Source: Calliphora vicina (taxonomy: Eukaryota; Arthropoda; Insecta; Diptera; Calliphoridae). Taken from it: a stretch of DNA of 64,000 nucleotides. Numbering within the stretch: position 1 is the first letter of the stretch; every line of letters starts with the position of its first letter. Below the pieces are notes generated by a model, which searched no databases, had not been told where the DNA came from, and saw only the letters and a list, made by a program, of their open reading frames with translations. Where the stretch lies: the NCBI RefSeq assembly GCF_958450345.1, contig NC_088780.1, positions 96,980,226-97,044,225 of the forward strand. Reading direction: 5' to 3'. Below are positions 46,301 through 54,700 of this stretch, piece by piece. The position numbers and the translations under genes are program-made.

Positions 46301-46695
46301 CAACTAAATTCCCTTACCTATATTGTATGCCATTTAGTTCTCCTTTGGCTAAACTTGAAGTTTCTAAATTGTAAGTATCTTGCAGGCGCATTAAAGCCAC
46401 CGCCGCCCCATTCAAATCCTCATCGGAGGGGAATTTCAATATGTTGCGGAAGTTTGTTATATTGGTTAGGAAGTCTAAAACAGAAAATGATTTAATTTTT
46501 TTTTTAAAATTCATTTGAATTAATAATTTGTATTAAAATTTACCTCCTCCCACATCATGGGCCATCAGATTTTCCACTTGTTTCCAATCTGTGGTTAAAC
46601 GTTTTGTAAGTAAATAGGCATTTATAGGATTTGAAACATAATTTGTAATATCGACAGCTGCTTCAGCATGTTCTCTTTGGTATTCAAGCATTTTA
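26226..46695 (-). CDS. PH4alphaEFB: Prolyl 4-hydroxylase alpha subunit, eight exons found (5' exon missing)
   Basis: Exons (minus order): 46544-46695, 46318-46474, 45987-46174, 31609-31778, 30395-30880, 26643-26708, 26407-26572, 26226-26311. Phases close to give 490 aa; 50-70 aa with the signal peptide are missing from the start. The sequence is strongly conserved: SSDDCFELGRQSYVNHDYYH (peptide-substrate-binding domain), HFDFAR (H and D iron ligands), RHAACPVLTGSKW (distal H and 2-oxoglutarate lysine), SNKWIHERRQEFRRPC (C-terminus). The enzyme would hydroxylate collagen prolines in the ER. High conservation and neighbourhood suggest the PH4alphaEFB orthologue; the symbol is an inference. One intron is 14.2 kb and full of transposons. 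Exon 1 may lie far upstream, possibly outside the window. Confidence 0.9.
26407..26572 (-). CDS. PH4alphaEFB: P4H (EFB-like), distal catalytic exon
   Basis: MSDVEQGGATVF...RHAACPVLTGSKW; acceptor TTTAAAG, donor GTAAGC. It carries the distal His and the 2-oxoglutarate Lys. The methionine at its start is internal, not an initiator. Confidence 0.93.
26643..26708 (-). CDS. PH4alphaEFB: P4H (EFB-like), 22-codon exon
   Basis: REEIRAFQGLNSGNRIATVL, then FY; acceptor TATTACAG, donor GTAAGT. GNRIAT.LFY is the conserved strand after HxD. Confidence 0.93.
26710..27387. other. Intronic sequence with an old family B end
   Basis: Apart from a decayed reversed family B terminus near 27312-27345 (TTTGGCTGTGCCGAATCGTA), nothing is recognised. 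Confidence 0.4.
27388..28124 (-). mobile_element. Family A copy, left arm of an inverted pair
   Basis: Starts AACAAGTAAGAAAGTATGGT with the perfect TATGGTCGG/CCGACCATA hairpin and ends CCACTATGGTGGTGTAGGGT. The core TATGGGAGCTATGACCAATT is present. Lies in an intron of the P4H gene. Confidence 0.9.
28146..28940 (+). mobile_element. Family A copy, right arm of an inverted pair
   Basis: A near full-length family A copy in 5' to 3' order: TTATACCCTACACCACCATA (5' hairpin), a GTCC/GGCT microsatellite, the TAGCTCCCATAT core, then TATGGTCGG/CCGACCATA and TTTCTTACTTGTT. Confidence 0.9.
28279..28362 (+). repeat. (GTCC)n and (GGCT)n microsatellite
   Basis: About eleven GTCC units followed by about eight GGCT units inside a family A copy. 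It produces a spurious SVRPSVRPS reading frame. The left-arm copy has only a few units here, so the tract expanded after insertion or duplication. Confidence 0.95.
29019..29837 (+). mobile_element. Family B copy
   Basis: Begins TTATACCCTTCATATATACC and ends GATTCGGCACAGCCGAATAT, then AGCACTCTTACTTGTT. An internal direct duplication of about 90 bases (near 29335-29425 and 29430-29520) contains GACATTTGCAACGACGTATA twice. Confidence 0.88.
29838..30394. other. Intronic AT-rich sequence
   Basis: No exon or defined element recognised before the donor of the 30395-30880 exon. Confidence 0.4.
30395..30880 (-). CDS. PH4alphaEFB: P4H (EFB-like), HxD exon
   Basis: Starts PISKAEPYTMFDQTERKAYE and ends NYGIGGHYEPHFDFAR. 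Acceptor ATTTACAG, donor GTGAGT, 162 codons, phase 0 at both ends. H and D of HFD are the first two iron ligands. Confidence 0.93.
30929..31582. mobile_element. Palindromic MITE flanked by TA
   Basis: Left end CACAGAAAAAACTATTT, right end the inverse TTTTTTCTGTG, each flanked by TA. The right arm (about 31353-31582) is the reverse complement of the left arm once the inner insertion at 31063-31219 is removed. It sits in a short intron of the P4H gene. Confidence 0.88.
31063..31219. mobile_element. Nested 157-bp MITE with 9-bp target duplication
   Basis: Termini CATGATACAA and TTGTATCATG are inverted repeats, flanked by TATTGAATT at 31054-31062 and 31220-31228. The opposite arm of the host palindrome holds the empty site as a single TATTGAATT equivalent. 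Confidence 0.92.
31609..31778 (-). CDS. PH4alphaEFB: P4H (EFB-like), substrate-binding exon 2
   Basis: GNVESALSMTNELLQLIPDH, then ERASGNKVYYEKELKELS and a charged tail ending TPKSDL. Acceptor AATAAAG, donor GTATGT. This is the second TPR-like helix pair of the peptide-binding domain. Confidence 0.92.
31952..32394. mobile_element. Foldback repeat
   Basis: 31955-32035 (GCTCTTATTTTGCACTTTTG, later AAAATTGTTCTCCGT) is matched in reverse complement at about 32300-32394 (ACGGAGAACAAAATTAT). The arms are about 80-90 bases with roughly 80 percent identity by eye. Confidence 0.65.
32395..33091. other. Intronic sequence
   Basis: Trinucleotide-rich stretches (TTGTTG near 32648-32690) but no supported feature. 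Confidence 0.4.
33092..33336. mobile_element. 245-bp MITE with long inverted repeats
   Basis: TGGTCAATTCACAAGGTCTC at the left and GAGACCTTGTGAATTGACCA at the right are perfect over 20 bases and continue with one gap for about 35. Confidence 0.9.
33611..33966. mobile_element. Family D foldback element
   Basis: CAGTGGTATGAG at the left and CTCATACCACTG at the right. The inverted repeats extend inward through AAATAAATCTGTNACTTCTA and also include internal arms with GTCCCCAAAGTAGGACA. It looks like two family D ends in inverted arrangement. Confidence 0.85.
34108..34200 (+). repeat. Direct duplication of about 50 bp
   Basis: ATCTTCAGAA followed by GTAACACTGTAAAGTCAGA occurs twice in succession with minor differences, ahead of a Helitron-like terminus. 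Confidence 0.8.
34335..34373 (+). mobile_element. Helitron-like 3' terminus
   Basis: CCAACGCAGATCGGATTCAG followed by CTAA and T closely matches the terminus at 22838 (CCAACGCGGACCGGGTACAG, CTAG, T). The rest of the element to the left could not be delimited. Confidence 0.6.
34380..36450. other. Intronic sequence with minor repeat remnants
   Basis: Only a decayed family B 3' end (near 35560-35585, ACCGAATATAGCTCTCTAAT) was seen; otherwise no gene or bounded element. Confidence 0.4.
36455..37340. mobile_element. Family C repeat, inverted arrangement
   Basis: Outer ends CCACATAATTTATGATAACT and the inverse TTATCGTAAATAATGTGG. Internal blocks: TTAGTCCGATATTA, TAATCGGCTCAGTAGTTT and CACAATTAAGTGAATTCGC. 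Both orientations are present, so the unit is palindromic in outline. Confidence 0.75.
37341..37943. other. Intronic AT-rich sequence
   Basis: Nothing recognised. Confidence 0.4.
37944..38070. mobile_element. 127-bp MITE, CAGCCCAATTATGAAT ends
   Basis: CAGCCCAATTATGAATAAAA at the left, and ATTCATAATTGGGCTG as its inverse at the right. A second internal GGAGTTTTT/AAAACTCC pair adds to the fold. No clear target duplication. Confidence 0.88.
39050..39850. repeat. Diverged tandem units, one occupied by a MITE
   Basis: Unit 1 (about 39055-39185) and unit 2 (about 39225-39330 plus 39815-39850) share CACATTGTAATCAAAA-like, CCTGCTTAAGACAT and TTAAAATAACTAGTCA segments. A more diverged third unit may lie near 40170-40350. 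Confidence 0.6.
39333..39814. mobile_element. 482-bp palindromic MITE flanked by TA
   Basis: Left CACGCAGAGAAAAAATATA, right the inverse TATATTTTTTCTCTGCGTG, with TA on both sides (GAC-TA ... TA-GTC). The arms are about 200 bases each, with GTTACTGTAACCA and ATATATGGTT blocks repeated in inverse. The neighbouring unit at 39148-39175 shows the empty site AACTAGTCA. Confidence 0.92.
40375..40785. other. Intronic AT-rich sequence
   Basis: Nothing recognised. Confidence 0.4.
40790..41540 (-). mobile_element. Family A copy with a family C insertion
   Basis: Reversed 3' terminus AGTATGGTCGGGCTTGAACC at the left; CCCTCCCCACTATAGTAGTT (reversed 5' hairpin) at the right. Sequence between about 40867 and 41344 is family C, with normal family A sequence on both sides. 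Confidence 0.7.
40867..41344. mobile_element. Family C copy nested in family A
   Basis: Shares TTAGTCCGATATTACTGAAA, TAATCGGCTCAGTAGTTTCG and CACAATTAAGTGAATTCACT with the copies at 36455 and 60975. Only one orientation is present here. Confidence 0.75.
41818..42322. mobile_element. Possible MITE with GTGCAC ends
   Basis: GTGCACATTTGGGTGGCCCT at the left is roughly inverse to GTCACCCTAGTGCAC at the right. Interior AT-rich with GAGGTAACGATAATTGC, related to 15230-15290 in inverse. Confidence 0.4.
42323..43180. other. Intronic AT-rich sequence
   Basis: One degenerate family A phrase near 42990 (TATGGGAGCTTTGATCAATT). No other feature. Confidence 0.4.
43180..43365 (+). mobile_element. Family B 3' fragment
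   Basis: Ends GATTCGGTACAGCCGAATAT, then AACACC and TTTGCTTT. A CCGTCTGTCTGTT tract is near 43225. Confidence 0.7.
43405..44024 (+). mobile_element. Solo LTR copy 3
   Basis: Same body as the other solo LTRs (AATTGTACTTGAATTCAAAT near the start; TATCCGGTTTATTTAAAGG near the end) with decayed terminal TGTTACG and CGTAACA. TATA-like TTATAAATAG near 43708. In the 14.2-kb intron of the P4H gene. Confidence 0.88.
44663..44896 (-). mobile_element. Family B copy, left arm
   Basis: AACAAGTAAGAGAGATGTAT, then TTCGGCTGTGCCGAAT (3' hairpin reversed), to ACCCTTCTCATGAAGGTGAA. Internally deleted. Confidence 0.8.
44904..45035 (+). mobile_element. Family B copy, right arm (deleted)
   Basis: TTTATACCCTTCACCATGAG through AAGTTTGTCATTCCGTTTGT and AAAGTATATATATTCTGAAT, then directly to AGCTCTCTTACTAGTTG. 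The central part is missing. Confidence 0.75.
45036..45986. other. Intronic sequence
   Basis: No element or exon recognised before the exon at 45987. Confidence 0.4.
45987..46174 (-). CDS. PH4alphaEFB: P4H (EFB-like), substrate-binding exon 1
   Basis: TEMSSDDCFELGRQSYVNHD, then VLWMNEAMTRML and YLAFSTYKQ. Acceptor GTTTTTAG, donor GTAAGT, phase 2 in and phase 1 out. It opens the TPR-like peptide-substrate-binding domain. Confidence 0.93.
46318..46474 (-). CDS. PH4alphaEFB: P4H (EFB-like), N-terminal domain exon
   Basis: FLTNITNFRNILKFPSDEDL, then LMRLQDTYNLETSSLAKGEL. Acceptor GTTTTAG, donor GTAAGG. Matches exon 3 of the other gene and block 2 of the pseudogene. Confidence 0.92.
46544..46695 (-). 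CDS. PH4alphaEFB: P4H (EFB-like), first recovered exon
   Basis: KMLEYQREHAEAAVDITNYV, then SNPINAYLLTKRLTTDWKQV. Acceptor ATATTTCCAG, donor GTAAAT. It begins in mid-codon, so at least one upstream exon with the signal peptide exists; it was not found in the window. Confidence 0.92.
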
Positions 46696-46818
46696 CTGGA
46701 AATATAAGAAAGAAAATAAAACATAAATAAATAAGTAATGTTAAGACAGAGATTCTCTAATAAAAATAACTTAAATATATTAAATTTACTTCTATCAAGT
46801 TATTTGTAGAGCAAATAT

Positions 46819-46984
46819 ACATAGAGCGGAAACTAGAAAAAACTCAAACAAAAAAATTACTCAAAAAAGTTACTTATACGAGTGTTGTTTTTGTTTTCAC
46901 ATAGTTTTTTTAATAATATTTTTTCACAACTTAGGTTTTTGACAACTGAGTTAGGTCTTTGACAGCAGAGTTTCCGTTCTACGT
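46819..46984. mobile_element. MITE related to 6993-7153
   Basis: ACATAGAGCGGAAACT at the left, inverse AGTTTCCGTTCTACGT at the right, with TTTGACA-type sequence inside. Confidence 0.6.
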
Positions 46985-47068
46985 ATAGTTCTCTATGTTC
47001 ATTACGAAATTTTCAAACCCATGTGTTTGAAATTTCGTAATTATCAACACATAAAGGCTCTAAGATTA

Positions 47069-47775
47069 TTATACCATTCACAATAGTGGCAAGGTTATAT
47101 ATTTATAGGTTATATATAAGTTTGTCATTCCGTTTGTAATTTCTACATTTTTCATTTGAGACCCCACAAAGTATATATACTCTTAATCGTTATAGATAGC
47201 GGAGTCGATATAGCCATGTCCGTCTGTGTGTTGAAATCAACTTTCCGAAGCTCCCATATAACTTACATACACGATTCATACATCAATATCTCCGAAATTC
47301 CGGCTCGGTTTCTATTTAAAATCGAGAAAATCGGTCCACAAATGGCTGAGATATAAGGAAAAAACCAGGACAACCTCGATTTTTGACCCATATCTGGATT
47401 ACTAAATCATTAATAGACAATATGGGTATCTAATGATAGATATTTCAAAGACCTATGCAACGACGTACATAAGACCATAGTAAGTTGGACCTACAATGGG
47501 TAAAAATCGGAAAAAATATTTTTTAACTCGATTTTTTTTTTCACCAAAAATTTTTTTTTCAATAAATATTAAAAAAAAATTAAAAATTAAATTTTTTTTT
47601 AAATTAAAAACAAATTATTTATTAAAATTTAAAAAAAAAAATTAGAAATTAAAAAAATATTTAGAAAAAACAACTGGAAAAAAATTTAAATTTTGTTTAC
47701 CTAAAAATATTTAAAATTTTTATTTGAATTATAATTTGGTGAAGGGTATATAAGAATATAGCTCTCTTACTTGTT
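47069..47775 (+). mobile_element. Family B copy
   Basis: Begins TTATACCATTCACAATAGTG and ends GGTGAAGGGTATATAAG, then AATATAGCTCTCTTACTTGTT; the hairpin is partly deleted. Intergenic between the P4H gene and LINE relics. Confidence 0.85.
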
Positions 47776-48050
47776 AAACATTTTAGTTGTTGCTTTCATT
47801 TACATGATGTTGAATAAAGAATAATGATGTAACACAGATTCAGGGGATAAACGATTTAAAATTATTCAGTTTAATTAAATACAAATGGTAGTAGTTATTT
47901 TCACAACTTTTTAGTTCAGTTAGTTTGGCCACGAACCATATACAAAAATACTAATCGCAAGTATGAATTATTGGTTCGTGAATAAACTACTAGACTGGAT
48001 TGAGTATTTGTTCATGTACTGTCAGCCAATGATGCCAGGTTTTCTAAAAC

Positions 48051-48264
48051 AAAACGCACAGTGTATTTCAGGCAGGAATATATGTATTTTTATTGGGTAT
48101 CAGGCGGCATTTCTTATCACACAACTCATATACTACCACGTCTCTATTAGTCAGCTAACAAAACGCACAGTGTATTTCAGGCAGGAATATATGTATTTTT
48201 ATTGGGTATCAGGCGGCATTTCTTATCACACAACTCATATACTACCACGTCTCTATTAGTCAGT
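48051..48264 (+). repeat. Two-copy tandem duplication, 109-bp period
   Basis: AAAACGCACAGTGTATTTCA to CTCTATTAGTCAG occurs at 48051 and again at 48160, almost without differences, so it is recent. Confidence 0.93.
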
Positions 48265-48269
48265 TAATG

Positions 48270-48670
48270 TAAGAAAGTGCTGTGCAGCCTGGATCGTCTA
48301 TCTGACACTACTTTAGTTTGGGTGCCTGAGAATATGGACTACTTTGGTAATGAACAGATCAGAATGCGATCAGCTTTAAATATCTCTAATGCGATGTCAG
48401 TAGAAGATTTGGACAGATATAGGATGTCGATAAAAATTATTGGAACATTTTCAGGCATAAATAGTTATTTGCAATATTCGCCTGACACCCAACTCTGTTA
48501 GTCAGTAAATGTAAAAAGGATGGGTTGTCTATCTGACACTACTTTAGTTTGGGTACCTGTGCATAGAAACTATCTTGATAATGAACTGTCTAACGATTTA
48601 GTCAGAATGCGATCAGCTTCCAGCGCTGCATCAGGATACATTAAATACACATTAGCGGTATTCACAATAT
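48270..48670 (+). pseudogene. LINE RNase H relics, duplicated
   Basis: Two copies of TTLVWVP followed by GNE- and RMRSA-type sequence (near 48305 and 48540) resemble the late RNase H segment WVPGH..GNE.AD of LINEs. Frames are broken. Confidence 0.65.
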
Positions 48671-48956
48671 CTCTAAAATGTTAATAAAATTAAATGCTAA
48701 TAACAAAGAAGTTATGGAAGAAAATATATTTGGTTTTTTCTGTCCGCTTTGGGATGGATTCTCTATATAATAGCTTTCAATAAATTACACCATAATAATT
48801 GATGAAAAATGAAATATGCAACTTATAAACCATTACCGAAAGACCACATCAAGGCTGCTGTCAGTATTAACGCGTCACTTAATTACTTATTAACCAGCTC
48901 ACTTGTGTCCATAAATTGGTCCCTTTGTGATACCCTAAGGATCATGCTCAGGTCCT

Positions 48957-50330
48957 TCACATGTCAAAATTGGGTTCAGTGCCGAACCAACCTGACGCAC
49001 GAATGAACGAATCTATCTTCCTGACATCCACACCAAAGTGACCCGGCACCCAGAATAACTCCAGGTTAGAATGTCTCGCCATCTCGTTAAGAGATACCCG
49101 GCATTCATGTAACAATCTGGATGTCGAGTTGATACCAGGCTTACTGTCAGTATAGATTCGGATATTCACATCAAATAACCTATAGTACTTCATCCAGTGT
49201 AACGCCCTTTTTATCGCTGAAATTTCAGCTTGAATTACACTACAGACTTAGAGCTATCTGTATAGATGACAAACGTGTCCCTAGAAGAAGGTAACTCACC
49301 CACAAACGATACAGATAAGCGTCTCTCGATAAAGGGTAAGGGAATGCAGTAGTCAATGTTGACAGGGAAATAAGGAACACTTCCCAAAATAGACGCATGG
49401 TCGGTACCAGGCCTCCATGCTCCTACTGCGCTTAGCCTGACCGCCGAATTGATTGCCAATTGTTTGGTCATGAGATCAGCCGGTAGCTAGTGTATCATAA
49501 CGAACAGAGCGTTGGGTACGCGTAATCATTAGTCCAGAGATTCGCAGGATTATTTCGATCATCCCACAGTAGGTACATTTATTAAGACCCTTCCAACATA
49601 CTAGTGCTCCATACATTAGTATGGGCTTTACCACCAGTCAAAAAGCCATTTCGCATTCCTAAATCTAATTCACCAGGTCTTCCCAATGGCCCTTCTACAG
49701 GCATAAACAGCGATAGTCGCTTTGGACGCTGTCGCATGGACATTCGGGCTCCATGGACATCATCAGCATATGCAACAGTTTTTCACTTCATGGAATCTAA
49801 TTTCATGAGCAGTATATTAATGGCAAGATTCCACAAGAGTGCCGATCTGGACGAAGGTGGAGATCGATCAGACTTTCCATGGCCTTTCCAAGGACGATAT
49901 ACTAATAGGCCTAAAGTCCTTGGGTCTAGTATGAGAAGCCTTCCCTCCCTTAGGTATGAAGGCTACATTACATCTGGTCCAAGACTCCGGAATATATGAC
50001 CAAGCTAAGCTGGCCGAATATATACGAGTCAATCAGGGTATGATTAAATCCTCTTTCCGTTGCAGATCAGCCGGAATGATGCCATCAGGACCCGGAGATT
50101 TTTATGGGTCAAAGCTACGCAGGGCCCATTTTAGTCTGTCCTCGTTTATGAGAATTGTGACTTCAATATTCCCAGCAGAAAATTCCCCAATGAGTGCTAG
50201 GACATCATACAAATCTACAAATTCCCCTTCAGCGACCACTATCGAAGTTGTTCTGTCTAGAACAAAGAAAAGGAGAAAACGCTTATTCAGCTTCTCTGCG
50301 AATGTCCGGCCCTAACTGTCCAGACTTAAT
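48957..50330 (-). pseudogene. LINE relic with reverse transcriptase and RNase H
   Basis: Reading down the minus strand in changing frames: SPGPDGI-like motif near 50090, FIPKGGKASHTRPKDFRPIS and GKAMESLIDLH near 49930, later CWKGLNKCTY, NSAVRLSAVGAWRPGTDHAS, FVIYTDSSKS (RNase H start), RIYTDSKPGINSTSRLL, LNEMARHSNLELFWVPGHFG and IDSFIRASGWF. The order is that of an I/LOA-type LINE ORF2. Many stops and deletions. Confidence 0.8.
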
Positions 50331-50392
50331 GACCTGAGATATCTCACGTTTCACTTTTTCATACTTACAAATTTGTATAAATTTTCTTAATG

Positions 50393-50570
50393 TGACTGAG
50401 TCAGAACCAATGACTTGTGTTTATTATTACAACTTACCGTTATAGTTAAAGGTAACTTTAAGCAATAGAAAAAGGTACCCTTAAAGATAACTTTAACTAT
50501 AACGGCAAGTTGTAATAATGGCCCTTAATATTTTATTCAACACAAGTCATTGGATCTGACTCTCATTATT
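50393..50570. mobile_element. Foldback MITE, ACTATAACGG arms
   Basis: ATGACTTGTGTTTATTATTA, then CCGTTATAGTTAAAGGTAAC, is mirrored by AACTTTAACTATAACGG and ACACAAGTCATTGG. The right arm has about 20 extra bases (AATATTAAGGGCC-type, reversed). Confidence 0.85.
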
Positions 50571-51380
50571 ACTAACCCTAAACTGTCAGTAGTCAAACTG
50601 TTTTTTTCTCGGTTTTAAAATGTTTGCAGGAAAGTTTATTTGTCATGACTGCTTTACATCAAACACTATAATATCATGGAATGATTGGCAGTGATGACAC
50701 ACATTTTTGCAATTACCGCATTATTTTAGTTTTACTGTAAAATGTTTTATTAAAAATTTAAAAAATTCTTGATGACATGAAATCATGAGATTAAGTTAAT
50801 TTATTTTTCAGATACTTTAAGTTCTTTAAAACAAGCGGAAATGTTCTCTCTTAATTTTTTATATATTTTTAGAATAACAAAATATCAGAAAGAAACACAC
50901 TTTTCATTATTTTAAAATATACAACATTTTTATTTATTAATATTATACAACATACTTAAAAAACTCTAAATCATAGTACCTAAATTTAAAAATACAATTA
51001 AACTAAGTAATACATCTTACTTACAATATAATAAATTATTATTCAGTTATTTTTTTTATTAAATACAACCATTTTCTGCACCATAATATTTATACAAACG
51101 TACAACAATAACTTATAATAAATTAACTTAAATTACATACTAACTACTTAGCGAATTAATTATTTGTATATACAGTCTTTCGAGTCGAAAATTCGGAGAG
51201 TTACTTAAATGTATTATTATATGATTTATTATTATAAGATTTTTTGGTATTTTAGCCGTCATGACATGTTATTAAATTATTAAGTTAATTTAAAAAAAAA
51301 AAACAATTAAACAAAATAAACGAAATAAATTTAAAAAAAATTAAATCTAAATAATTACTAGTTATTACGATACAACTAAA
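50571..51380. other. 3' flank of sanpodo
   Basis: Very AT-rich. Likely holds the sanpodo 3' UTR; several reverse-strand AATAAA-type signals exist and none can be chosen. Confidence 0.4.
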
Positions 51381-51716
51381 TTACACTACATCAACACGAT
51401 TATCTGGTGGTGGACGATAGCACCACAAAGTGCCAATTACACCCAGGCCAATGAAAAACATGGTGAATGTTGATAGACCCAAGATAATGCCAGTGGTGAC
51501 ATCATGTAAAGGTAAACCGGGATAGGGATCTAGCACTAGGATTACTAGGAGACCACAGCATTTTAACAAACAAAACATGGTTACCAAAATGTAACCAGAG
51601 GTATAGCTTCTATTGGGTAACCATTCACAGTGGCGCGATCGAAAACCTAAGAAACCCAAACCGACACCACTGATGGCAGCCACTAAACTGAATTGTAGAT
51701 AAAATGATTTGCCCAT
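51381..51716 (-). CDS. spdo: sanpodo, exon 2 (membrane domain)
   Basis: MGKSFYLQFSLVAAISGVGL to the stop TAA at 51381-51383, after a CTCTTTTAG acceptor. Contains three hydrophobic segments and an extracellular-type loop with cysteines. The initial Met is internal to the joined protein. Confidence 0.9.
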   Translation of the reverse strand: MGKSFYLQFSLVAAISGVGLGFLGFRSRHCEWLPNRSYTSGYILVTMFCLLKCCGLLVILVLDPYPGLPLHDVTTGIILGLSTFTMFFIGLGVIGTLWCYRPPPDNRVDVV

Positions 51717-54700
51717 CTAAAAGAGAGAGAGTAAGAGAGATTAGTTTGTACGTATATTTAAGAGATAATTTGACCAGTAAGGTTCTGTTTATATATAGAA
51801 AACGACAGGCGATAAACGACGGGAAATTTTAGTTTCAAGTTTGTTTGGGAATAGAAAAAAAATTGAAAAAAAAACTATATTTAAGAACATTTTCAATTCC
51901 ATAGCAATATTAATTTTCCAGAATAAAGAACTTCGAAAAAAACAAAAAATAAGGCATTTGCATCATCACCAATGAATTTCTGAAAGTGTTCTGTCAAAAT
52001 TAATGTTCTACTCATTCGATTTGTTGTCATTGTGGACAAATAACTTCCAAAACGGCAACTTCCAATTCGAAAGTAGCGAAAAATTGCATCTTCTTCATGA
52101 ATTTATTTCTCATTTATTATCATCAATGAATTTATCTTAGAATTGTCTTAGAATGAATGTTCTGCTTTTCAAAACTTCAAAAAGAACGCGAATCATCATC
52201 ACCATTTGAGGCTGAATGTTCTGCTCATTTTATTTTAAGTAAGTATTTTATTAACAATTACTTCTCATTGTTTGAAAAAAGGAATTCAAAAGATGTGAAA
52301 AGAAGTAGTGAAAAATTCGGAGCATTCAATTTAACAAATGAAAGCTCTTATACTTTTTGCATTTCTAATCATTGAACTGGAAGTTGTGCAATTATTCGAG
52401 ACATATTACAAAAATATATCCAAAAATCAAATTTATCTTGGTTTTTTATCATCTCTGATATTTATGGACCGATCTTCACCATGAATTTATTCATTGTATT
52501 CTTCATTATCACCCATGGTAGGCGTTCATATTGTTCAGGTTACGATGATTTTCGTCAAACAACCCGAATGTGAACAAAAGAGCGTAATAGAGCGTAAAAA
52601 TACACACAATTCATTCAGTTTCTTGATGCTGTTGTGGATATTTTATTTTTTACCCAAAAGAGCACACAAATTAAATGCCTCTTTTTGCCTACCAATGATT
52701 ATCACCAATTATCACAGTATCGTCTTCGAATTAATGCTCTGCTCTTAAAAATTGCAAAAACAAGTAGAATTTCGAACGCGAATAACCTCAATCATTTGAT
52801 GCTGAATGTTCTTCTCATTTTATTTCAAGTATTTTATTAAAAATTACTTCTCGTTGTTTGAAAAAAGAAATTCAAAAGATTTGAAAAGAAAAAGTGAAAA
52901 ATCTGGAGCTTTCAATTTAATAAAAGAATGCTCTTATTCGTTTTACATTCCTACTCATTAAATTGGAAGTTGTGCTTTTAATGCACTGATTTTAAAATAA
53001 TCCCTTTGGAATGGCATACGAAATCCGAGACATATTCAAAAATATATCCAAAAATCAGGGTAGTCTTGGTTTTTATCACATCTCTGCTATTTATAAACCG
53101 ATTTTGACTATTTTTAAAACCAATATTCTAGAACGTATATGTGAGACCTTTGAAAAGTTGATTCCAAACAATATACAGACATTCTTAAATCACATTCGTA
53201 AATTAACTTCCTTATATATAAAGATCCATACTTTATAATATTCTCAAACGAATATCTGAGATATCGTTCGATATCTAATCGATATTTAAGGTTGATATCA
53301 ACCAATATTCAGACAGACGGACATTGTTAAATCAAGTTTTCTATCTATAAAGATTCGTATTTTATATTCGCAAATAAATTACAAATTGAATAATGATCTG
53401 TGTGCGAAGAAGCGTGTAGAAATATATCATCTCTCAAATTAAAACCATTTTTATACCCTTCACCTTCGTGAGAAGGGTATATATAAGGTTGTCATTCCGT
53501 TTGTAATTTCCACAATATAATTTTTCGACCCTATAAAGTAGCATATATGTATATTCTGGATCCTTACAGATAGCGGAGTCGATTAAGCCATGTTCGTCTG
53601 CCTGTTTAAATCAAATTTCTGAAGACCTTTGGGAACCAAATCTTCAATAATTCTGTCAGACATGCTTTCGAGGAGTTTCCTATTTAAAATCAGCAAAATC
53701 GGTCCACAAATGGCTGAGATATGAGGAAGAAACCAGGACAACCTCGATTTTTGACCTATATCTGGATTACTAGGTCTTTAATATAGACAATATGCATATC
53801 TAATGATTGATATTTCAAAGACCTTTGCAACGACGTATATTAGACCATAGTAAGTTGGACCTACAATGGGTCAAAATCAGAAAAAAAATTTTTTAGCCCA
53901 AATTTTTTTTTTACCAAAAAAAATTTTATAAACAACAAATTTTAAAATTTAAAATACAAATTTGAAAATTTTTTTTTTTGAAAAAATTAAAAAAAACTTC
54001 TTTGGCAAAAAAAAACCTAAAAATATTTAAAATTTTTGTTTTGAAGTATAATTTGTTGAAGGGTATATAAGACTCGGCACAGCCGAATATTGCTCTCTTA
54101 CTTGTTTAAATTAAAATATTCCTAAATCTCTTTCTTCGCTTGCTTTCCTAAATTTCTCGCCTGTCGCATTATAAAACTAAATCCTTTAATTTATCCCACA
54201 ATACTTACATGAGCAATCATATACACGATCAGTGCCGAATTCATAGAACTTCCCAGCACCAACATTAGCGATACTATGGCCAAAGTTATGGTAGCACTGG
54301 CTATTTTCTGGGGATATGAATTATTGTTGTGTGACTTTTGCTGTATACTACTGCAGTCCTCATCTTCCTCCTCCAACTGAGGATGCATACGAGCGCCCGC
54401 TAATCTTGGCTGTATAACAGCCATAGAACGATCGTTTTGCAAGGGCATTACCGTTTGTACAGTCTCATAGTGCAGTCTTTGCGGGGATAGTTGTGAATTT
54501 TTACGCGGCATTATGGGTGGTGGTGGAGGAGGGGCAGATTGTGTAGCATTTTGTAATTGATGATTGTAGTGCATTCTCAAATCCCTTTGAGAGGCATACA
54601 TCTGACGGGGTGTGGTATGTTGAGAACGGCTCTGTGGCTTAACGGGGGTTTTACGTGGTGGTGTGGAGAGTAGCTCGTGTAACATTTTTGTGGCTTGGGG

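Noticed and set aside
49604..50315. Two plus-strand open frames of 131 and 119 aa
   Set aside because: They are antisense shadows of the minus-strand LINE relic at 48957-50330.
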